A stretch of 6,439 nt of DNA from Planctomycetota bacterium (GCA_027295365.1 JAPULD010000229.1:1-6439); one strand, 5' to 3'; shown: positions 1-6,344, numbered from the stretch's first letter. Notes: generated from the letters alone by a model not told the origin. Numbers and translations are program-made.

Positions 1-429
1 GACCTCTTCATCGCACGTCAGGAGCAACCCGAAGGGGTGTTTCAGCGTCGAGGCATCAAGTGACTTGAAGATGTTGATGGCCAGGGCATCGAACCCCTTC
101 ATGTCCGCGGAACCTCGACCAAACAGGGCCCCATCCTTCTCGACGAGGTCGAAGGGATCGGATTTCCATTCGGGCTCGACCGCCGGGACCACATCCATGT
201 GCCCCGAGAACAACAACCCCGAATCATTGGTCGGCTCGGGCCCCTTCATGATGAGCAGGTTGAGTTTGCCCTCGGCCCCGCCATCGAGTCTTTGGATTCG
301 CGTACCGGGGGCGGGAGCTTCGAGGTAGTCGCAAATGAAGTCCGCAATGGGTACGTTCGAATTGACGCTGGTCGAATCAAACGCAACGAGTCGCTTCAGG
401 AGTTCTTGGTCAGTGAGACTATTGGACAT
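1..429 (-). CDS. argE: Acetylornithine deacetylase (ArgE-type M20 metallopeptidase), partial, C-terminus beyond window
   Basis: This gene encodes the N-terminal 143 residues of an M20-family dinuclear zinc hydrolase; the rest lies left of position 1. ArgE hydrolyses N-acetylornithine to ornithine and acetate in cytoplasmic arginine biosynthesis. Directly visible motifs are SGHMDVVP (H77, D79), GRGSADMKG (bridging Asp109) and TCDEEV at the cut (Glu141, Glu142). Each is offset by three residues from E. coli ArgE His80, Asp112 and Glu144/145. The 'DPFDLVEKDGALFGRGSADMKGF' region (about 91-113) also follows ArgE rather than generic M20 peptidases. I chose ATG 429 because an AGGA lies 8 nt upstream; an in-frame ATG at 438 would add three residues. 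The gene is divergent from the secreted-protein gene. DapE or another M20 amidohydrolase is possible because the dimerisation domain is not visible. Confidence 0.82.
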   Translation of the reverse strand, partial: MSNSLTDQELLKRLVAFDSTSVNSNVPIADFICDYLEAPAPGTRIQRLDGGAEGKLNLLIMKGPEPTNDSGLLFSGHMDVVPAVEPEWKSDPFDLVEKDGALFGRGSADMKGFDALAINIFKSLDASTLKHPFGLLLTCDEEV

Positions 430-510
430 CGATCCCATCCTACTCCATCCGAGATGCCAATGGGTATGATCACTATCACGCTTGAAATCCTTGCGGTAAT
501 ATCCTCGGTC

Positions 511-1053
511 ATGAAATGCCTCCATGCCGCGACATTGCTGATCATGACCATGTTTCTCAGTGCAGCCGCTCCGATTCCCCTTGACGATCCCGTGCAGGTG
601 TTCGCGGAACTCGATGGCGTCTGGGCGGGCACGTTCGTGGGTTACGACGAGTCGGGTCGGGAGCTGTATCGAATTCAGGTGCGCCAGGAATACGAGACGA
701 TCGACGCGAACACGCAGACGGTACGAGTGCGCGACACGATGCCCGATGGCACCGTCATCACGGGCGAAGGCACGAACATCGCCATCCGATCGCCCGACGG
801 AACCCTGCAACTCACCTGCATCGTCAACAAGTCCAATGGCGAGCGCGTCGAGCACGCCGGACGCTTGGTGAAGGGCCCAGAGGGCGACGAGCAGATCGTC
901 TGGTATTCCAAGGCCACCAACCGCGTCGAAACTTTCCGCGAATTCGTTCACCACGAAGGCAAACAGACCATCTACGAGATCAATGGCATGGGCCAGTACA
1001 ATGACTCGCTCATCCTCATGACGGGTCGCTATATCAAACAAAACGGGAACTGA
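511..1053 (+). CDS. Small secreted beta-rich protein, lipocalin-like, unknown function
   Basis: This encodes a 180-residue protein I do not recognise. Residues 1-19 look like a Sec signal peptide: Lys2, then a hydrophobic run (residues 6-16) ending in SAAA, with probable cleavage after Ala19. There is no lipobox. The mature part begins with LDGVWAGTF (34-42), an LxGxWxGxF pattern common at the first strand of lipocalin-like barrels. Alternating hydrophobic/charged stretches follow, suggesting consecutive beta strands, and it ends MTGRYIKQNGN. The frame stays open leftward across argE on the other strand, so upstream Met codons at 454, 460 and 466 are possible. I prefer 511 because it starts the signal peptide and leaves an intergenic gap of about 80 nt. 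No clear ribosome-binding site is seen. The S9 gene starts 7 nt after this stop, so co-transcription is likely. Confidence 0.68.
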   Translation: MKCLHAATLLIMTMFLSAAAPIPLDDPVQVFAELDGVWAGTFVGYDESGRELYRIQVRQEYETIDANTQTVRVRDTMPDGTVITGEGTNIAIRSPDGTLQLTCIVNKSNGERVEHAGRLVKGPEGDEQIVWYSKATNRVETFREFVHHEGKQTIYEINGMGQYNDSLILMTGRYIKQNGN

Positions 1054-1060
1054 GCACGAC

Positions 1061-1546
1061 ATGGCCAGAACGAAAAAGAAGACAAAGAAGTCAACCCCCC
1101 GCCGGTCCACACGCGTGAAGAAAAAGCCCATCACCCCCGAGGATCTGATGGCGTTCAAGTTTATCTCGGCTCCCCAGATTTCCCCCGATGGCCGCCGCGT
1201 GGTCATGGTGCACAAAATCCTGGGGGGCAAGAACGAGGCCATCTCGAACCTCTACATGGCGAACGCCGATGGTTCGCCTTCGCCTTCGCAGTTCACCAGT
1301 GGAGGCAAGGATCGCCATCCCCGCTGGTCGTCCGATGGCTCGACGATCGCCTTCATCGGGGGTCGCGAAAAGCACGCACCCCAGATCTACACTATCGGGG
1401 CCAATGGTGGCGAGGCCACCGCTCTGACGAGTTTCCCCGAAGGCACGCTCATGGCGTTCCAATGGTCCCCCGATGGCAAGTCGATCGCGGTTAGTTTTCG
1501 AGATCAGGAAGACTCCTGGACGCAAGCCGCCATCAAGGCCCGCTAG
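1061..1546 (+). CDS. N-terminal fragment of S9-family peptidase (three propeller blades), ended by in-frame TAG
   Basis: This 161-residue segment is the start of an S9C-like serine peptidase whose remainder continues in the same frame after TAG 1544-1546. It has no signal peptide, so it is likely cytoplasmic. Residues 3-22 are a Lys/Arg-rich tail (KKKTKKSTPRR). Then come 'PEDLMAFKFISAPQISPDG' and three beta-propeller blades marked by SPDG (41-44), WSSDG (89-93) and WSPDG (135-139). The last residues, 'SWTQAAIKAR', run directly into 'ELGLHDPPRVID' beyond the stop, which is the usual continuous linker in this family. Alone this piece lacks any catalytic residue. ATG 1061 lies 7 nt after the upstream stop; ATG 1148 is an internal alternative. 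I read the gene as recently broken, read through, or affected by a base error. Confidence 0.75.
   Translation: MARTKKKTKKSTPRRSTRVKKKPITPEDLMAFKFISAPQISPDGRRVVMVHKILGGKNEAISNLYMANADGSPSPSQFTSGGKDRHPRWSSDGSTIAFIGGREKHAPQIYTIGANGGEATALTSFPEGTLMAFQWSPDGKSIAVSFRDQEDSWTQAAIKAR
1544..1546 (+). other. In-frame amber codon interrupting the S9 peptidase gene
   Basis: The codons read CGC TAG GAA CTG GGG CTG CAC GAT CCG CCC. The 1061 and 1574 frames are identical modulo three, and no other stop occurs between 1061 and 3125. A single substitution from AAG, GAG or CAG would explain it. Three other genes here (folE, btpA, the kbl-like fragment) end in TAG, so TAG is a normal stop in this genome. Confidence 0.9.
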
Positions 1547-1573
1547 GAACTGGGGCTGCACGATCCGCCCCGG

Positions 1574-3127
1574 GTGATCGACGACTGGTGGTATCGTTTC
1601 GATGGGGATGGCTATTTCAACGCCCAGCGATTCCACCTGTATCTGGTGGATGTCGCCACCGGATCGCACAAGAAGATCTATGACAAGGACACGCTCGGCT
1701 TCTTCGAGTTCGACTTCTCGCCCGATTCAAGGCAGATCGTCCTCAACGTCAACCATGACAGGAAAGCGTTGATCAAGCCCGAGCAGACCCAGCTCGTTCG
1801 ATTGAATCTCTCCACCGGCAAGGCCACGATCATTCCCAATCTTCCCGAAGGCCCCAAGGCCTCCCCCAAGTGGTCCCCCGATGGAAAACGAATCGCCTAC
1901 GCAGGCCGCGCCGGCGAAGGCGACATCTACAGCGTCGAGAATCTTGAGCTGTGGGTGTGCGATCCGATCAAGGGCAAACCCAAGAGCATCACGGCCAAGT
2001 CGGATTACTGCCTGTTGGCCGTCTCGTTGTCCGATACTGCGGATGTCGCCTTTGGCCCCACGTTTCAATGGCGTCCTGATTCCAGACGAATCCTCGTCAA
2101 GCTTGGCTGGCATGGTCAGGTCCACATCGCTTCGATCAAACCCTCGGGTGGCCCCATCGACTTCCTCACCAAGGGTCGCATCGATTACGACATGGGCAAC
2201 ATCAGCGCGGATTCAAAGCACATCGCCCTGACGTCTTCCACGACCACATCCCTCAGCGAGACAATGGTCGGCACGCTCAGCAACGATTCCATCGAAACAT
2301 GGCAGATCACGAATTTCAATGGCCCTCTTTTCAAGCAGCGCACGTTGTCCAGGCCTTCAACCGCCTGGGTGAAGACCAATGAGAATTCAAAGGTCCACGT
2401 CTGGACGATGCTGCCGCCCAATTTCAGCCCCCGGAAGAAATACCCGGCGGTCTTGCAGATTCATGGCGGTCCCCATGCGCAATATGGCGAAGGGTTCTTC
2501 CACGAATTCCAGACCCTCGCCTCGGCGGGGTACATCGTCTTCTTCTCCAACCCCAGGGGCAGCAAGGGCTATGGCCGCGATCACACCGCCCATCTCAAAT
2601 GGAAATGGGGCATCAACGACTGGCCAGATTTCCAGGCCGTCATCGAGCACATGAAGAATCACCCCAATGTTGACACCAAACGCATGGGCGTCATGGGGGG
2701 GAGTTATGGCGGTTTTTCGACCAACTGGATCATCAGCCATTGCCGCGATTTCGCGGGGGCGATCACCGATCGTTGCGTCTCCAACCTCGTCAGCTTGGGG
2801 GGCAACAGCGACTGGATCGAGAAGCCCGATGGGTATTTCCCGGGTAATTTCTGGGATCGCCCCGAGCAGCGCTGGGATTGCAGCCCCATCAAGTACTTCA
2901 AGAACGTGAAGACGCCCACGCTGATCATCCATTCCGAAGGCGACCTCCGATGCAACATCGAGCAGGCCGACCAGGTCTTCACCGCCCTGAAGCTGCTGAA
3001 TGTGCCCACCCGGCTTGTGCGATATCCCCAGACCACCAGCCATGGCATGAGCCGGGGCGGTCCTCCCGACATGAGAATCCATCGTTTGCATCAAATCCTT
3101 GACTGGTGGAATCGCTACCTACAATGA
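1574..3127 (+). CDS. S9-family serine peptidase (prolyl oligopeptidase / acylaminoacyl peptidase type), main part with complete catalytic domain
   Basis: This is the continuation of the frame that starts at 1061; together they give about 688 codons, a normal S9C length. Further propeller blades are marked by FSPDS (49-52), WSPDG (100-104), WRPDS (166-170) and SADS (211-214). The alpha/beta hydrolase domain follows from about residue 275: HGGP (297-300), SNPRGSKGYG (325-334), nucleophile GGSYGGF with Ser377, Asp457 in SEGDLR and His490 in TTSHGM. Numbered from 1061 with the TAG counted, the triad is S548, D628 and H661. Such enzymes release blocked amino acids or dipeptides from short peptides. 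GTG 1574 is simply the first possible start after the TAG; it has no visible ribosome-binding site and would yield a propeller missing its first three blades. Independent expression of this part is therefore doubtful, although the catalytic motifs are undamaged. Confidence 0.85.
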   Translation: MIDDWWYRFDGDGYFNAQRFHLYLVDVATGSHKKIYDKDTLGFFEFDFSPDSRQIVLNVNHDRKALIKPEQTQLVRLNLSTGKATIIPNLPEGPKASPKWSPDGKRIAYAGRAGEGDIYSVENLELWVCDPIKGKPKSITAKSDYCLLAVSLSDTADVAFGPTFQWRPDSRRILVKLGWHGQVHIASIKPSGGPIDFLTKGRIDYDMGNISADSKHIALTSSTTTSLSETMVGTLSNDSIETWQITNFNGPLFKQRTLSRPSTAWVKTNENSKVHVWTMLPPNFSPRKKYPAVLQIHGGPHAQYGEGFFHEFQTLASAGYIVFFSNPRGSKGYGRDHTAHLKWKWGINDWPDFQAVIEHMKNHPNVDTKRMGVMGGSYGGFSTNWIISHCRDFAGAITDRCVSNLVSLGGNSDWIEKPDGYFPGNFWDRPEQRWDCSPIKYFKNVKTPTLIIHSEGDLRCNIEQADQVFTALKLLNVPTRLVRYPQTTSHGMSRGGPPDMRIHRLHQILDWWNRYLQ

Positions 3128-3247
3128 TGGTCTCAGGCCGTTCGGATGTGGACCTCGAATATCTGCCCCACTGAAGGGGTTGGAAAGGAATTCATCATCC
3201 GAGCCCAAGGATCCACAATGGCCTGGACCTCATGAAAGGCGATTTTC

Positions 3248-3916
3248 ATGGCTGACAAGCCTCTGCAGACAACCCATTCAGAATCAAAGTGCCCGACCAC
3301 AGCGCCCCCCGCCGCGGATCGCAATGGCGAGATGAGCAATCCTGCCGACCTGGAAGCGATGGCCAGCGTCAAGAATCTGCTGGGCTATATCGGCGAAGAC
3401 CCCGAGCGGGAGGGTCTGCGCGATACGCCCAAACGGGTCATCAAGGCCATGATGGATCACTACAAGGGGTATCAGGAAAATCCTTGCGAATACCTTGAGC
3501 GGACTTTTTCCGAGGTCGAGGGGTACAACGAACTGGTCCTGATCTCCGACATCGAGTTGCACAGCCATTGTGAACACCACATGGTGCCGTTCGTGGGCAA
3601 GGCCCATGTGGGCTACATCCCCAATGGCAAAGTCGTGGGACTTTCCAAGATCGCCCGGGTCGTGGACGCCTACGCAAAGCGGTTGCAGGTTCAGGAAAAA
3701 CTGACCGCGCAAATCTGCGACACCATCTGGGATTGCCTCAAGCCTCAGGGGGTGGCCGTCATCCTCCAGTGCCAGCATTTCTGTATGTGCTATCGAGGCG
3801 TCAAGAAGCTCGGCTCGTGGACCACCACCAGCAAGCTGCACGGCTGCTTCATCAAGAACGAAGCATCTCGACTTGAACTCATGACCCTTCTGGGCATGAA
3901 GCGGGATATCGGGTAG
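3248..3916 (+). CDS. folE: GTP cyclohydrolase I
   Basis: FolE (EC 3.5.4.16) converts GTP to 7,8-dihydroneopterin triphosphate and formate, the entry to folate/tetrahydrobiopterin and, in many bacteria, queuosine synthesis. It is a cytoplasmic toroidal homodecamer. The 222 residues match the E. coli length. Visible motifs are GLRDTPKRV (56-64), SHCEHHMVPF with zinc ligands Cys108 and His111, GLSKIARVVD (131-140), QVQEKLT with Glu150, and QHFCM with His177 and third zinc ligand Cys179. All are offset by two from E. coli Cys110, His113, Glu152, His179 and Cys181. This is therefore the zinc-dependent type I enzyme. The first about 28 residues are a variable, low-complexity extension. ATG 3248 is supported by AAAGG 8 nt upstream; Met29 (ATG 3332) is an alternative. 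A 120-nt gap after the S9 gene suggests its own promoter, though I see no clear one. Confidence 0.96.
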   Translation: MADKPLQTTHSESKCPTTAPPAADRNGEMSNPADLEAMASVKNLLGYIGEDPEREGLRDTPKRVIKAMMDHYKGYQENPCEYLERTFSEVEGYNELVLISDIELHSHCEHHMVPFVGKAHVGYIPNGKVVGLSKIARVVDAYAKRLQVQEKLTAQICDTIWDCLKPQGVAVILQCQHFCMCYRGVKKLGSWTTTSKLHGCFIKNEASRLELMTLLGMKRDIG

Positions 3917-3955
3917 GGGAAGGGAGTTGGGGAAGGGAATAGGGATTAGGGAATT
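3911..3955 (+). repeat. G-tract tandem repeat at folE 3' end (potential G-quadruplex)
   Basis: Seven runs of three or four G (3911-3913, 3916-3919, 3922-3924, 3929-3932, 3935-3937, 3942-3944, 3949-3951) are separated by 2-4 nt. The decamer GGGGAAGGGA occurs at 3916 and 3929 with a 13-nt period, followed by two heptads, GGGATTA and GGGAATT. The block overlaps the last folE codon and TAG stop. The spacing satisfies the usual four-tract G-quadruplex rule on the folE mRNA strand. Whether it folds or has a role is unknown. Confidence 0.75.
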
Positions 3956-4141
3956 GGCAATAGAGAAGAAGTCGTGTGAATGGCCGGTCGTGATCAATCA
4001 GTGAATGGGGGAATCGTCTTGAAAATCTATTTTGGAAGGCCAACGCACTCAGCCTGCGAGGCCTGTCCCCTGTCGACAAGAATCGAACCACATGCCCCGA
4101 ATGCGGAGCCGTCTGGCGTCTTCAATTGAAATGAAACTAAA

Positions 4142-4783
4142 TCACCCGGTGCGGCGGAGGTCGTAGGTGCGGCGTTTAGCGTTGTCGCGCAGGACTGCGT
4201 ACGCCTCATTCACTTCCGTGAAATTCTTCGTGAAGATCTCGGACCGCGCAATGTCAGGATGGTATTTCCGGGCGAGAATGTGGAAGGCCTTCTTGATGTC
4301 CCTTTCGGTTGCGCCTCGACTCACGCCCAACACGGCATAGTAATCAGGCAGTTCCACACTGGCGTTGATGATCTGTGCGGATCGACCTTTGTAGGGATCG
4401 CCAATCTTCTGCTGTCGGGCCTGGGCCGCGGCTTCAAGATCGACGTAGCCGAACATCGCCAGTGACTCGACCGCCGCCTGAACGCTCCGTGACACATTGA
4501 TGAATCGAATACCGACGGTATACGTCTTGGTAAACCCCAGACGTTTGATCCAGACGATCTGCGCCTGCACCGGCACGCGTTGGCTGCCAGTATCGAGCTT
4601 GGCCTCGATGACCTGTCCCACCTTGACGGGAGGTTTCCGGTCACACCGAACTTGCATCCCCGATGATGAAACATCCAGGACGATGCCCAAGTGGCACGAC
4701 AGCGAATTGGTCGAGTGACGTTCGGCCTTACGTTTGTCGGTGCCTGATGGCTTTCGAGATGACTTGGTGAATGCTGAGAACAT
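4142..4783 (-). CDS. PilZ domain - J domain (DnaJ-like) fusion protein
   Basis: This 213-residue cytoplasmic protein lacks a signal peptide or membrane segment. Residues about 17-110 look like a PilZ domain: RKAER (18-22) fits RxxxR and DVSSSG (37-42) fits D/NxSxxG, the two c-di-GMP contact motifs. Strands then end in 'YTVGIRFINVS' (88-98). The spacing between the motifs is short, suggesting a trimmed hairpin. A linker (about 112-145) leads to a C-terminal J domain (146-210) starting 'DYYAVLGVSRGAT', with HPD at 175-177 and 'FTEVNEAYAVLRD' as helix III. The HPD loop is what stimulates DnaK ATPase in J proteins. There is no Gly/Phe region, zinc centre or substrate-binding C-terminal domain, so it is not DnaJ itself. 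Inferred role: coupling c-di-GMP level or PilZ-mediated localisation to Hsp70 recruitment. The start at 4783 has only a weak AGAAG upstream. It is convergent with folE and divergent from btpA. Confidence 0.85.
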   Translation of the reverse strand: MFSAFTKSSRKPSGTDKRKAERHSTNSLSCHLGIVLDVSSSGMQVRCDRKPPVKVGQVIEAKLDTGSQRVPVQAQIVWIKRLGFTKTYTVGIRFINVSRSVQAAVESLAMFGYVDLEAAAQARQQKIGDPYKGRSAQIINASVELPDYYAVLGVSRGATERDIKKAFHILARKYHPDIARSEIFTKNFTEVNEAYAVLRDNAKRRTYDLRRTG

Positions 4784-4910
4784 CGATACTTCTAATTGTC
4801 GTCCAACGAGCCCACATGGTTAAACGAACCCCGGAGCATGAGGCCCAGCGTCCGAAAACGTGGAATCCTGTGCCGCCTTTTCCACCTGCCGAGCCGATCA
4901 TCGACCTCCA

Positions 4911-4961
4911 TTTGACACAATCTGTTGTTATCAGTCCTTCAGTCCGTGGTATGCTGTCAAA
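4911..4961. promoter_or_regulatory. Spaced 7-bp inverted repeat upstream of btpA-like start
   Basis: TTTGACA (4911-4917) and its exact complement TGTCAAA (4955-4961) flank 37 nt, and the right arm abuts the ATG at 4962. TTGACA resembles a sigma-70 -35 box, but no good -10 lies 16-18 nt downstream (TCCTTC at 4935). It sits in the 178-nt divergent region between the PilZ-J and btpA-like genes. A repeat this short could be chance. Confidence 0.25.
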
Positions 4962-5777
4962 ATGACGCAAGCGGCGGATATCTTTGGCCGCGACAAGGCT
5001 CTGGTGGGCATGGTGCATCTGCCGGCCCTGCCTGGCACCCCCGGCAGCCAACTCGACATGTCGGCGATCATCGAGCAAGCGACGGCTGAATCGATCCTGC
5101 TCACCGAATCGGGCTTCGATGCCCTCCTCATCGAGAACATGCACGACGTTCCATACCTGCAGCGAAACGTAGGTCCGGAAATCGTCGCGGCCATGACGAT
5201 TGTCGCGTGTGCAATCCGAAGGGCGGTGGAATTGCCACTGGGCGTGCAGGTGTTGGCGGGTGCGAACCACGATGCCTTGGCGATCGCCCATGCCGCCAAT
5301 GCCGAGTTCATCCGGGTCGAGGGTTTTGTCTTCAGCGCCGTCGCGGATGAAGGTCTCCTGGAGAAAGCGGATGCGGGTCCCCTGCTGCGATATCGCAAAC
5401 AGATCGGGGCCGAGCGGATCAAGATCCTCGCGGACATCAAGAAGAAGCACAGTTCCCACGCGCTCACGGCGGACATCGATGTGGGCGAGATGGCCAAGGC
5501 CGCGGAATTCTTCGGAGCTGATGGGGTAATCATCACGGGAATCGCCACCGGTCAGTCGATCCGCATCGACGACCTGGGCACGGCAAGGATCGCCACGCAA
5601 CTGCCCCTGCTGGTCGGTTCGGGCGTGACCCCCGACAGCGTGGCCAACCTCTACGCCTACGCCGACGCCCTGATCGTGGGGTCGTGGTACAAGCGCGACG
5701 GCCTGTGGAGCAACCCGCCTTGTCCGGAGCGGGCGAAGGAATTGGTGGAAGCGGTACGAGAGGTGCGATCTTCTTAG
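4962..5777 (+). CDS. BtpA/SgcQ-family TIM-barrel protein
   Basis: This 271-residue protein has no signal peptide and carries BtpA/SgcQ family signatures: VGMVHLPALPGTPG (15-28), IENMHDVPY (57-65), LGVQVLAGAN (93-102), FIRVEGFVF (116-124), LADIKKKHSSH (156-166), GADGVIITGIATGQ (185-198), VGSGVTPDSV (218-227) and ALIVGSWYKRDGLW (236-249). The late GSGVTP and IVGSW segments resemble the phosphate-binding loops of beta/alpha barrels. In the cyanobacterium Synechocystis, BtpA is needed for stable photosystem I; elsewhere (E. coli SgcQ) its substrate is not established. No photosynthesis gene is seen here, so the role is probably an unassigned metabolic one. ATG 4962 was chosen because it begins just before the conserved N-terminus; the frame stays open back to 4860, but that stretch shows no family sequence. 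No clear ribosome-binding site is seen. The stop is 14 nt from that of the convergent membrane-protein gene. Confidence 0.9.
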   Translation: MTQAADIFGRDKALVGMVHLPALPGTPGSQLDMSAIIEQATAESILLTESGFDALLIENMHDVPYLQRNVGPEIVAAMTIVACAIRRAVELPLGVQVLAGANHDALAIAHAANAEFIRVEGFVFSAVADEGLLEKADAGPLLRYRKQIGAERIKILADIKKKHSSHALTADIDVGEMAKAAEFFGADGVIITGIATGQSIRIDDLGTARIATQLPLLVGSGVTPDSVANLYAYADALIVGSWYKRDGLWSNPPCPERAKELVEAVREVRSS

Positions 5778-5791
5778 TCTGGGTGCCACAA

Positions 5792-6316
5792 TTATTCGAA
5801 CTGACCCCACACACCGTCTCCGAGTTGCTCAAATGTATATGAACTGTCCGGGAGTGGTATGAATCCCGGCCTTCCCACTCGCAATCCATAGTGATAGAAC
5901 CCACCCCCACCGGCAAAGAGAATGTGCTCTTGCTGCGATATGCTCGGATCGTTGGGATGATAGATGATCGGGCCAATATTAATCTCTGCGATGTTCATCG
6001 GAATAGTAGTTATTTCAAAGGCACCGATTCCGTAAGGCCTGCCTCCGGTCGTTGGATTATCCAAGACCGTGATCGCCCAGTCTTGAAGGGCTTGGACGCC
6101 GAGATCATCGACGATGTAGGATCGCGATGACGAGTAGTGGCGTTTCGGGTTGATCCAATACAGTCCCCCTGCACAAACGATGATCATGGTGAGTGGCACA
6201 AGACATAACTTGAACCAGAACGGAACAAAGCTCTTCCTGATGGAACTCTGATCTTCAAGATGCAGTTCAGGTACGGTGTCAACTTCTGGATCATTTGGCT
6301 GATGCTGAGTCGTCAT
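5792..6316 (-). CDS. Unrecognised single-pass membrane protein
   Basis: I do not recognise this 174-residue protein. An acidic, polar N-terminus (1-25, including 'NDPEVDTVPELHLEDQ') is followed by basic residues (R27, K28, K36), then one hydrophobic segment (about 37-55) ending 'YWINPKRHY'. The following region is probably outside the membrane and has a Gly-rich patch 'FAGGGGFYHYGLRVGRPG'. The start ATG 6316 is well supported: GAGGAA lies 9 nt upstream. The frame stays open to 6409 and beyond, but a longer start would overlap the kbl-like gene, so I reject it. Its stop converges on btpA. It follows the kbl-like stop by 28 nt on the same strand, so co-transcription is likely. The region looks more A/T-rich by eye than its neighbours, which may mean weaker constraint or acquisition. 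Confidence 0.75.
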   Translation of the reverse strand: MTTQHQPNDPEVDTVPELHLEDQSSIRKSFVPFWFKLCLVPLTMIIVCAGGLYWINPKRHYSSSRSYIVDDLGVQALQDWAITVLDNPTTGGRPYGIGAFEITTIPMNIAEINIGPIIYHPNDPSISQQEHILFAGGGGFYHYGLRVGRPGFIPLPDSSYTFEQLGDGVWGQFE

Positions 6317-6344
6317 TGGAAGCAATTCCTCGATTAATTCAAAA

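Noticed and set aside
199..510. Long upstream extension of the secreted-protein frame (start at 199)
   Set aside because: It is antisense to the ArgE N-terminus, whose metal-binding motifs are on the minus strand; the signal peptide starts at 511.
1061..1100. Similarity of 'MARTK...KST' to the histone H3 N-terminus
   Set aside because: It is a short, Lys-rich coincidence; the protein continues as an S9 propeller.
1544..1546. Amber codon reassigned to an amino acid (e.g. pyrrolysine-type recoding)
   Set aside because: folE, btpA and the kbl-like fragment end with TAG at the expected family C-termini, so TAG functions as stop; nothing around 1544 suggests a recoding element.
2387..3094. 235-codon open frame antisense to the S9 catalytic domain
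   Set aside because: The sense strand encodes a full alpha/beta hydrolase domain; the antisense translation shows no family features.
3166..3179. CCCC-ACTGAA-GGGG hairpin after the S9 gene as a terminator
   Set aside because: The stem is only 4 bp and no T-tract follows.
4121..4130. Palindrome TTCAATTGAA as an operator
   Set aside because: It lies between two convergent gene ends, where no promoter is expected, and is a single short copy.
4912..4940. Sigma-70 promoter from TTGACA at 4912
   Set aside because: No acceptable -10 hexamer occurs at 16-18 nt spacing.
4728..5810. 360-codon open frame on the minus strand opposite the btpA-like gene
   Set aside because: It is low-complexity, Arg/His/Asp-rich shadow coding; the plus strand carries the recognised BtpA motifs.
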